From assembly GCA_946482635.1 (NCBI GenBank), contig CAMLSG010000295.1, positions 1 through 5,183 on the forward strand: a stretch of DNA of 5,183 nucleotides. The letters are read 5' to 3'. The translations under genes and the position numbers were made by a program. The notes beneath the pieces were generated by a model, which had not been told where the DNA came from, made no database searches, and was given only the letters and a program-made list of their open reading frames with translations. This stretch comes from an uncultured Duganella sp. (GTDB lineage: Bacteria > Pseudomonadota > Gammaproteobacteria > Burkholderiales > Burkholderiaceae). Shown piece after piece: positions 1 through 5,183 of this stretch; the stretch's first letter is position 1; each line of letters starts with the position of its first letter.

Positions 1-1609
1 GCGGACCGCGCGCCACGTTACGGCCGTTCAGGTAGACACCCTGTTCGGTTGCGGTGCCGACATAGCGGCCGCTCATTTGCAGCAGCCAGCCGATCAGGCG
101 GGCAATCAGTGCATTCTGGCGGCTGCCGGCGACGCCGACGATCGGAATACGGCCGTCATCTTCGTCCGCGAACAGTTGTTCGCAGATTGCGTGGCCAACC
201 GGACGTGCCACGCCACCGGCGGCAGGCTTCAGGTGGGCCAGCAGGCCCGGGCTTGCGTTCACTTCGATGATCGCGCCACCCTGCTCTTCCAGCGGCTTGG
301 AGATATCGGCGGCGACCAGGTCAATGCCGGCGATGTCCAGGCCAATAGTGCGCGCTGCCAGCGCCGCCATTTCGGCAACCGCCGGGTGCACCAGGTCGGT
401 CACGTCGTTGGCGACATTGCCGTTCACCTGGATCAGTACCTTGCGGCCGGCATCGACCACGGAGTCCGGCGTCAGGCCCTGGCGCTTCAGGTCCAGCTGC
501 ACTTCTTCCGACTTCTTCGGTTCAACGATATTCAGCGGGAATTCTTCGGTAGTGCCGCGGCGCGGATCGGTGTTGATCTGGGAATCCACCAGTTCCTGTA
601 CCGAGGACTTGCCGTCGCCGGTCACCCACAGCGATTCGCCCATGGAGGCAGCAACCATGCGGCGGCCGACCACCAAGAGTCGGTGTTCGTTACCGACGAT
701 GAATTTCTCGACAATCACGCTCTTGCTGCCGCCGCGTACTACGGCGATATCGTAGGCCGCGCGCACGTCGGCTTCGGTCATCAGGTTCAGCGACACGCCG
801 CGGCCATGGTTGCCGTCGTATGGCTTGACGGCGACCGGCAGGCCGATGTCCTGCGCTTCTTCCCATGCCTCGTCGGCGCTCTTGACCAGGGTGCCTTCCG
901 GTACCGGCACGCCAACGGACTTCAGCAAGTCCTTGGTCATGTCCTTGTCGGAGGCGATGCCTTCGGCGATGGCGGAGGTGTTGTCGGTTTCCGCGGTCCA
1001 GATGCGGCGCTGGCGCGCGCCGTGGCCCAGTTGCACCAGGTTGCCGTCGGTCAGGCGGATGTGCGGGATCTTGCGGTCGGTCGCCGCGTCGACGATGGAG
1101 CCGGTCGATGGGCCGAGGCACAGCGATTCGACCATCGAGGTCAGTTTTTCAACGGTGGCAGCCAGGTCGTACGGCTTGTCTTCGATGGCGGCCATCAGCA
1201 GGTCCTTGCCGGCGGCCAGTGCGGCGCGGCCAACCTGTTCCTGGCGGGTGCGGAATGCCATTTTGTAAATACCGCTGCCTTCGGCGGTCTGGCGCGTCTT
1301 GCCGAAACCGGTACGCATGCCTGCCAGGTTTTGCAGCTCCAGCACGACGTGCTCGAGGATGTGCCCAGCGTAGGTGCCGTCGCGCAGGCGCTCGCAGAAG
1401 CCGCCACGCTCGCCGACGCCGCAGCGATGCTCGATCAGGCCAGGCAGGATGGCCGTCAAGCGTTCATAAAAACCGGGGAGTTTGTTCGAGGGGTAGTTTT
1501 CAAGCTCGCCGATATCCAGCCAGGCCTCGATCACCGGGCGATAGGTCCAGAAGTTCGGTCCGCGCAGGTGTGTTACACGGAGAAACTCAATGTCTTTCTT
1601 TTTTGTCAT
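1..1609 (-). CDS. cphA: Cyanophycin synthetase (CphA), probable specialised paralogue; N-terminal 536 residues, 3' end outside window
   Basis: Cyanophycin synthetase is a cytoplasmic ATP-dependent ligase that builds multi-L-arginyl-poly-L-aspartate, a nitrogen and carbon store. I translated the minus strand by hand from ATG at 1609-1607; the frame stays open to the left edge. Residues 1-160 are the CphA N-domain, beginning MTKKKDIEFLRVTHLRGPNF, with an HxxEH motif at H83-E86-H87. Residues about 161-480 carry the ATP-grasp (backbone Asp-adding) domain: GPSTGSIVDAA, then VKPYDGNHGRGV at about 261-272, the acidic D430, and EVNASPG at 449-455 supplying the E/N metal ligands. The Mur-ligase-like domain starts near 488 (IPIVGVAG), but where CphA normally has GTNGKT this copy reads GSRQNAL (495-501). 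Start choice: AAGAG at 1617-1621 lies 7 nt upstream, and the N-terminus fits the family. Full CphA is about 870 residues; this paralogue's full length is unknown. The family call is firm. That it is an accessory CphA paired with a canonical one is inference. Confidence 0.95.
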   Translation of the reverse strand, partial: MTKKKDIEFLRVTHLRGPNFWTYRPVIEAWLDIGELENYPSNKLPGFYERLTAILPGLIEHRCGVGERGGFCERLRDGTYAGHILEHVVLELQNLAGMRTGFGKTRQTAEGSGIYKMAFRTRQEQVGRAALAAGKDLLMAAIEDKPYDLAATVEKLTSMVESLCLGPSTGSIVDAATDRKIPHIRLTDGNLVQLGHGARQRRIWTAETDNTSAIAEGIASDKDMTKDLLKSVGVPVPEGTLVKSADEAWEEAQDIGLPVAVKPYDGNHGRGVSLNLMTEADVRAAYDIAVVRGGSKSVIVEKFIVGNEHRLLVVGRRMVAASMGESLWVTGDGKSSVQELVDSQINTDPRRGTTEEFPLNIVEPKKSEEVQLDLKRQGLTPDSVVDAGRKVLIQVNGNVANDVTDLVHPAVAEMAALAARTIGLDIAGIDLVAADISKPLEEQGGAIIEVNASPGLLAHLKPAAGGVARPVGHAICEQLFADEDDGRIPIVGVAGSRQNALIARLIGWLLQMSGRYVGTATEQGVYLNGRNVARGP

Positions 1610-1634
1610 GTTTTAGCTCTTGTACCTCTTGCGG

Positions 1635-1640
1635 TATACT
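1635..1640 (+). promoter_or_regulatory. Possible -10 element (TATACT) for the ABC transporter operon
   Basis: TATACT matches the sigma-70 consensus TATAAT at five of six positions and would start transcription about 65-70 bp before the transporter ATG. The hexamer 17 bp upstream (TTTAGC, 1612-1617) is a poor -35 match at three of six positions, and there is no TG extension. If real, its -35 region would overlap the ribosome-binding site of the divergent cphA gene. This is a guess from one hexamer. Confidence 0.25.
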
Positions 1641-1677
1641 CCGCCCGTCCTTCTATTTTCCCACTGTTTCGCAATTC

Positions 1678-1691
1678 TTGCCACTTGGCAA
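1678..1691. repeat. 14-bp perfect inverted repeat TTGCCA-CT-TGGCAA, candidate operator
   Basis: Two 6-bp arms, TTGCCA and TGGCAA, are perfect inverted complements around a 2-bp CT centre. The site lies between the divergent starts, about 24 bp before the transporter ATG and about 69 bp before the cphA ATG. Its symmetry suits a dimeric DNA-binding regulator, and its place would let it act on both genes. With a 2-base loop it is a poor RNA hairpin, and no T-tract follows, so it is not a terminator. No regulator is identified and chance is not excluded. Confidence 0.4.
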
Positions 1692-1699
1692 AGAGTGCC

Positions 1700-1703
1700 G
1701 GAG
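1700..1703 (+). promoter_or_regulatory. Ribosome-binding site (GGAG) of the ABC transporter gene
   Basis: GGAG sits 11 nt before the ATG at 1715, a slightly long but workable spacing. It supports that ATG as the start. There is no other in-frame ATG nearby with a better site. Confidence 0.5.
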
Positions 1704-1714
1704 TCTGATCCACA

Positions 1715-3994
1715 ATGATAACAAACCAACTTTCCTCTGAGCTCAGCCTGACAGAACTTCCCGACAGGTGGCGCACAGAGTTACCAGCGCTTGCACCCGA
1801 AGAAAACGTACTCAGCGCGCTGGAGGTTGACCTGGACTCCAAGCTTCACTTCAACAAAGGCCTGGTGCTCCTCACGGAGCGCCGCATTATGGCACGCGCA
1901 CCCGGTGAAACGGTATGGCGAGATTGGACTTATCGTGCCGGGATGTCGCTAAAACTGCACGATCACGCCGGCGTGGGCCACCTGGAGCTTGTGGACGACA
2001 CGCAGCGCCTCGCTGCATGGCGCTTCACGCTGGGCCAGAACCTGCTGGCGATCCGCCTGTCCGAGAACTTCCCGCGCCTGCTGGAAGCGCACGTGCATGG
2101 CAAGCCGCTGCAGAACATCGAACAGAACTCCTGCCCTACCTGCAAGGCGCCGCTGGAAGCGGACCAGGAAGAATGCCCGGTCTGCACCAAGGTCGTTCAC
2201 ACGCCGCCTTCCACCTGGACCCTGTTCCGCCTGTGGCGCTTTGCCAAGCCATACCAATGGCAACTGGCGCTTGGCTTTGCGATGATGCTGCTATCCACCG
2301 GCGCGCACCTCATCCCGCCTTACATCATCATGCCGCTGACGGACAATGTGCTGATTCCTTACCAGAACGGCAAGCCTGTTGAACACATGCTGGTGGTGCA
2401 GTACATGGCGGCACTGACCGGCGCCGCCGTGCTGGCCTGGATTTTCGGCTGGGCCAAGACCTACGTGCTGGCACTGGTATCCGAACGCATCGGCGCCGAC
2501 CTGCGCACCACGACCTATGAACACCTGCTGCGCATGTCGCTCGAATACTTCGGCGGCAAGCGTACCGGCGACCTGATGTCCCGCATCGGCTCCGAATCGG
2601 ACCGCATCTGCGTCTTCCTGTCGCTGCACCTGCTGGACTTCGCCTCCGACGTCCTGATGATCGTCATGACTGGCCTGATCCTGTTCTCGATCGATCCATG
2701 GCTGGCCATTGCCACCCTGCTGCCGCTGCCTTTCATCGCCTGGATGATCCACCTGGTGCGCGACAAGCTGCGCACCGGCTTTGAAAAGATCGACCGCGTG
2801 TGGGGCGAAGTGACCAACGTGCTGGCCGATACGATTCCCGGCATCCGCGTGGTGAAAGCCTTTGCCCAGGAAACCCGCGAAGCTTCGCGCTTCCGTACCG
2901 CCAACAAGCATAACCTGGCTGTCAACGACAAGCTGAACAAGGTGTGGTCGCTGTTCTCGCCGACCGTGTCGTTCCTGACCGAACTGGGCATCCTGGTGAT
3001 CTACGTGTTCGGCATCTGGATGATCTCCAAGCACAACATCACCGTTGGTGTCCTGAGCTCCTTCGTCCTGTACGCCAACCGCTTCTACGGCAAACTGGAT
3101 TCCATGAGCCGCATCGTCTCCGTGACCCAGAAATCGGCGTCGGCGGCGAAGCGCATCTTCGACATCCTGGACCACGTATCGAGCGTTCCTGATCCGGCAC
3201 AGCCGGTGAAGGTCGAGAAGGTGCGCGGCGACATCACCCTGCGTGAAGTCGGCTTCCGTTATGGCAACCGCGCCGTCAACCGCGGCGTGAACCTTGAAAT
3301 CAAGGCTGGCGAGATGATTGGCCTGGTGGGTCACTCCGGCTCGGGCAAGTCGACCCTGGTCAACCTGATCTGCCGCTTCTACGACGTGGCCGAAGGCGCG
3401 ATCCTGCTGGATGGCGTCGACATCCGCAACTACGCGGTGTCGGACTACCGCCGCAATATCGGCCTGGTGCTGCAGGAGCCGTTCCTGTTCTTCGGCACCA
3501 TTGCGGAGAACATCGCCTACGGCAAGCCGGAAGCGACCCGCGAAGAAATCATGAAGGCTGCCCGCGCAGCGCACGCCCACGACTTCATCCTGCGCCTGCC
3601 GCAGGGCTACGATTCGATGGTGGGTGAACGCGGCCAAGGCCTGTCAGGTGGTGAACGCCAGCGTATTTCGATTGCGCGCGCACTGCTGATCGATCCGCGC
3701 ATCCTGATCCTGGACGAAGCGACGGCTTCGGTGGACTCGGAAACCGAGAAGGAGATCCAGAAAGCGCTGGATAACCTGGTGGCTGGCCGCACCACGATCG
3801 CAATCGCGCACCGCCTGTCCACGTTGCAGCGCGCGAACCGCCTGGTGGTAATGGATCGCGGCAAGGTGGTAGAAGAAGGCCCGCATGAAGAATTGATGGC
3901 CAAGGAAGGCGCCTACTACCGCCTCTACCAGGCGCAAGCACGTAACGTCGATACCGACATGGATGACAAGGCAAAGAGCCGTGAAGATGATTAA
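1715..3994 (+). CDS. Cyanophycin metabolism-associated ABC transporter, permease-ATPase fusion
   Basis: A 759-residue half-transporter of the exporter type, expected to act as a homodimer in the inner membrane. Residues 1-165 are an unusual soluble region ending in a four-cysteine motif (C140-x2-C143, C154-x2-C157) that looks like a zinc ribbon. The membrane domain follows, with hydrophobic segments near 183-206, 231-256, 303-326, 328-347, 416-437 and 443-458. The ATPase domain (about 505-740) is complete: Walker A GHSGSGKST (539-547), Q-loop Q587, GERGQG then signature LSGGERQR (643-650), Walker B ILILDEAT (663-670), D-loop D674 and H-loop H699, so it should hydrolyse ATP. The C-terminus is a highly charged tail (DMDDKAKSREDD). 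It is divergent from cphA and overlaps the next gene. From memory, this family is annotated as cyanophycin metabolism-associated because it recurs beside cphA. The fold suggests export or flipping, perhaps of a peptide, amino acid or lipid, but the substrate is unknown. Confidence 0.92.
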   Translation: MITNQLSSELSLTELPDRWRTELPALAPEENVLSALEVDLDSKLHFNKGLVLLTERRIMARAPGETVWRDWTYRAGMSLKLHDHAGVGHLELVDDTQRLAAWRFTLGQNLLAIRLSENFPRLLEAHVHGKPLQNIEQNSCPTCKAPLEADQEECPVCTKVVHTPPSTWTLFRLWRFAKPYQWQLALGFAMMLLSTGAHLIPPYIIMPLTDNVLIPYQNGKPVEHMLVVQYMAALTGAAVLAWIFGWAKTYVLALVSERIGADLRTTTYEHLLRMSLEYFGGKRTGDLMSRIGSESDRICVFLSLHLLDFASDVLMIVMTGLILFSIDPWLAIATLLPLPFIAWMIHLVRDKLRTGFEKIDRVWGEVTNVLADTIPGIRVVKAFAQETREASRFRTANKHNLAVNDKLNKVWSLFSPTVSFLTELGILVIYVFGIWMISKHNITVGVLSSFVLYANRFYGKLDSMSRIVSVTQKSASAAKRIFDILDHVSSVPDPAQPVKVEKVRGDITLREVGFRYGNRAVNRGVNLEIKAGEMIGLVGHSGSGKSTLVNLICRFYDVAEGAILLDGVDIRNYAVSDYRRNIGLVLQEPFLFFGTIAENIAYGKPEATREEIMKAARAAHAHDFILRLPQGYDSMVGERGQGLSGGERQRISIARALLIDPRILILDEATASVDSETEKEIQKALDNLVAGRTTIAIAHRLSTLQRANRLVVMDRGKVVEEGPHEELMAKEGAYYRLYQAQARNVDTDMDDKAKSREDD
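3973..3978 (+). promoter_or_regulatory. Ribosome-binding site (AAAGAG) that fixes the DUF1854 start at 3987
   Basis: This purine-rich stretch lies inside the last codons of the transporter gene, 8 nt before the ATG at 3987. The alternative in-frame ATG at 3963 is upstream of it and has only CGATACCGACATGG before it, with no Shine-Dalgarno match. Reinitiation by ribosomes finishing the transporter would also favour 3987. Confidence 0.5.
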
Positions 3995-4451
3995 TTTTAC
4001 TTTGAGCCGCGACAGCTTCGGCAAGCTGAACCTGATCGACGCCAACGGCGTGTTGCATGAAAACGTATCGCCAGTACGCGCGTTTCCAATCCAGGCGCCG
4101 GAAGAAGGCCTGTCGCTGGTGAATACCGACGGCAAGGAAGTTGCCTGGCTTGATCGCATTTCCGACTTGTCGCCGGCACTGGCCGATATCGTGCGCGAAG
4201 AACTGGCCGGCCGTGAATTCATGCCGGAGATCAAACGCATCGTGGACGTGGGCAGCTATGCCTGCCCTTCCACCTGGACCGTCGATACCGATCGCGGCGA
4301 AACCAGCTTCGTGCTGCGCGGCGAAGAAGATATCCGCCGCATCGGCAGCGTGTCGCTGCTGGTATCGGACAGCCACGGCATCCACTTCCTGATTCGCGAC
4401 CAGTTCACGCTGGACAAACACAGCAAGAAGATCCTGGACCGCTTCCTCTAA
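3987..4451 (+). CDS. DUF1854 family protein, cyanophycin metabolism-associated
   Basis: A small soluble protein of 154 residues with no signal peptide or membrane segment and no catalytic motif that I recognise. I assign it to DUF1854 from its overall sequence character and its place directly after this ABC transporter; function is unknown. Visible features are alternating hydrophobic strands (FTLSRDSFGKLNLIDANG at the start), an acidic helix (ALADIVREELAGREFMPEI, about 64-82), a lone Cys93 in YACPSTW, and a strand-rich end (SVSLLVSDSHGIHFLIRDQF, 121-140) before a basic/hydrophobic tail. The ATG at 3987 is preferred to the one at 3963: AAAGAG at 3973-3978 lies 8 nt before it, whereas the earlier ATG has no ribosome-binding site and adds eight residues (MTRQRAVK) out of keeping with the rest. 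The chosen start overlaps the transporter stop by 8 bp, implying translational coupling. It may be an accessory or regulatory partner of the transporter; this is inferred from context only. Confidence 0.85.
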   Translation: MINFTLSRDSFGKLNLIDANGVLHENVSPVRAFPIQAPEEGLSLVNTDGKEVAWLDRISDLSPALADIVREELAGREFMPEIKRIVDVGSYACPSTWTVDTDRGETSFVLRGEEDIRRIGSVSLLVSDSHGIHFLIRDQFTLDKHSKKILDRFL

Positions 4452-5183
4452 GAATTTGGCAACTCCAGCGGCGCGCTGAACAGGATTACAGCTTCGCCGC
4501 TGATCGTCACCCGCACCGGCGCGCCGCCTTCCACCGCGACGCGCACCTGCACCACCCCATCACGTCTTATTGCGCGCCCCTGGTGGCCATCGAATACGAG
4601 CTCCCTGCCATCGTGCTGCATCAGCTTGTGCCGCACCAGGTAGGCTCCCAGTGGTCCGTTCGCATTGCCAGTCACCGGGTCTTCCGGGATGCCGATGGCA
4701 GGCGCAAACATCCGTCCTTCCGTCGCGTTGGCGCCCTTCAGCACGAAGGGGAACCAGCCATTGCAGCCTATCTCGCGGCTCAACGCGGCCAGCGCGTCCA
4801 TGTCGGGCTGCAGCCGCTCCAACGCGAAACCGTCCGGCAGCGGCACCATGACTTTGCTGTGGCCCGTCGACACGACCTGCAAGGGCCGATCTGCTGCCAA
4901 GCCGTCCACGCCAAGCGCACGGGACACCCGCTCTCGCCAGTCGAAACCAAGCGAATCGCCAAATTGCGGCTCCCCCTGCTCGATCTCAATGCGCCAGTCG
5001 GCGCCAGCGCCCAAAGGGTCGCGCACGGTTCGAATGCGCTGCAGGCCGGCGCCAGTCTTCTGCACGACGCTGCGTTCAACGCGCTCTCCTGCGGCCGCGG
5101 CCGAACAGGCAAGCGCGTAGTGCGCGGCGATTGTGGCATGGCCGCAAACCGGCACCTCCACAGTCGGCGTGAAGAAGCGCACA
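4448..5183 (-). CDS. PhzF family isomerase, YddE-like; C-terminal ~244 residues, 5' end outside window
   Basis: PhzF-family proteins are cytoplasmic two-lobed isomerases/epimerases with a diaminopimelate epimerase-like fold; PhzF itself acts in phenazine synthesis, but most relatives, including E. coli YddE, have no settled substrate. The visible part matches YddE closely by eye: RFFTPTVEVPVCGHATIAAH at the start, STGHSKVMVPL, IGCNGWFPF, GRMFAPAIGIPEDPVTGNANGPLGAYLV, GHQGRA, and a VTISGEAVILF end. The conserved CGHAT histidine (codon 5138-5140) and the EDPVTG aspartate (codon 4679-4681), which correspond to PhzF His74 and Asp208, are present. PhzF Ser213 is Asn here, as in YddE. Roughly 60 residues, including the expected catalytic Glu, lie past the right edge. 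The GTG at 5180-5182 is an internal Val codon, not the start. The stop (TAG, 4448-4450) overlaps that of the convergent DUF1854 gene. No phenazine genes are visible, so a role in phenazine synthesis is not supported. Confidence 0.92.
   Translation of the reverse strand, partial: VRFFTPTVEVPVCGHATIAAHYALACSAAAAGERVERSVVQKTGAGLQRIRTVRDPLGAGADWRIEIEQGEPQFGDSLGFDWRERVSRALGVDGLAADRPLQVVSTGHSKVMVPLPDGFALERLQPDMDALAALSREIGCNGWFPFVLKGANATEGRMFAPAIGIPEDPVTGNANGPLGAYLVRHKLMQHDGRELVFDGHQGRAIRRDGVVQVRVAVEGGAPVRVTISGEAVILFSAPLELPNS

Larger units (their letters stand above)
1610..1714. promoter_or_regulatory. Divergent intergenic control region between cphA and the ABC transporter operon
   Basis: This is the only non-coding gap in the window, about 105 bp between two divergent start codons, so promoters for both directions probably lie here. 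It is visibly more A/T-rich than the flanking genes. It contains the cphA ribosome-binding site (AAGAG, minus strand, 1617-1621), a TATACT hexamer on the plus strand, a 14-bp inverted repeat and the GGAG ribosome-binding site of the transporter. Some promoter elements may extend into the coding regions. I see no riboswitch-like or tRNA-like structure. Confidence 0.6.

Noticed and set aside
107..133. P-loop loss in cphA as a sequencing error or pseudogene
   Set aside because: The frame continues without stop or shift on both sides and the surrounding Mur-domain pattern (IPIVGV..., ...ARLIGWLLQMSGRYVG) is kept, so replacement of the motif is better explained by divergence.
1687..1699. Small inverted repeat GGCA-AAGAG-TGCC as a terminator or attenuator
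   Set aside because: Four-base arms are too short, there is no T-tract, and it overlaps the stronger 14-bp repeat.
77..1708. 543-codon open frame on the plus strand opposite cphA
   Set aside because: It is exactly antisense to the cyanophycin synthetase frame, whose family motifs are unmistakable. Its product is low-complexity (Ala/Gly/Asp/His/Gln-rich) with no recognisable domain, as expected for a shadow of a GC-rich gene.
1606..1842. 78-codon minus-strand open frame across the intergenic region
   Set aside because: It would overlap the transporter start and run into the cphA start, the product is Ser-rich with no family resemblance, and it leaves no space for promoters.
2291..3637. 448-codon open frame on the minus strand inside the ABC transporter gene
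   Set aside because: It is antisense to the membrane and ATPase domains. The His/Gln/Asp/Val-rich product has no motif, and the opposite strand encodes a complete transporter with all ATPase motifs.
3963..3986. Longer start for the DUF1854 protein at 3963
   Set aside because: There is no ribosome-binding site, and the added residues MTRQRAVK are a frame-shifted reading of the transporter tail; ATG 3987 has AAAGAG at good spacing.
3585..4421. 278-codon minus-strand open frame spanning the transporter end and the DUF1854 gene
   Set aside because: It crosses the boundary of two well-supported plus-strand genes and has no recognisable domain or convincing ribosome-binding site.
5180..5182. GTG as start codon of the PhzF-like gene
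   Set aside because: The codon lies at the conserved [VR]RxFTPTxEVP strand, about 60 residues into the family; the true start is past the right edge.

Overview
The window looks like chromosomal DNA of a GC-rich betaproteobacterium, most likely from the Burkholderiales and perhaps Oxalobacteraceae-like. This placement rests on remembered protein resemblance and a strong G/C preference at third codon positions; no search was run. The DNA is almost fully coding: four genes, one divergent intergenic gap of about 105 bp, and no RNA gene, insertion sequence, CRISPR array or prophage-like segment that I can see.

Layout. (1) Positions 1-1609, minus strand: the first 536 residues of a cyanophycin synthetase (CphA), with its 3' end beyond the left edge. 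The N-domain and ATP-grasp domain look intact. The Mur-ligase-like domain begins just before the edge and lacks the usual GTNGKT P-loop, so this is probably a specialised CphA paralogue. (2) Positions 1610-1714: a shared divergent control region with a perfect 14-bp inverted repeat and a possible plus-strand -10 element. (3) Positions 1715-3994, plus strand: a 759-residue ABC transporter, permease and ATPase fused, with an unusual N-terminal cytosolic region that ends in a four-cysteine zinc-ribbon motif. (4) Positions 3987-4451, plus strand: a 154-residue DUF1854-family protein whose start overlaps the transporter's stop by 8 bp. (5) Positions 4448-5183, minus strand: the C-terminal 244 or so residues of a YddE-like PhzF-family isomerase, convergent with gene 4 and overlapping it by 4 bp at the stop codons.

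How they fit together. Cyanophycin synthetases build a nitrogen-reserve polymer of aspartate and arginine. From memory, the ABC transporter/DUF1854 pair recurs beside cphA in betaproteobacteria and has been labelled 'cyanophycin metabolism-associated', but I know of no established substrate. The two genes form a tightly coupled operon transcribed away from cphA, and the shared control region suggests co-regulation with polymer synthesis. The PhzF-like gene faces the operon and is probably an unrelated neighbour. The most interesting material is the P-loop-less CphA paralogue and the unexplained transporter/DUF1854 module.
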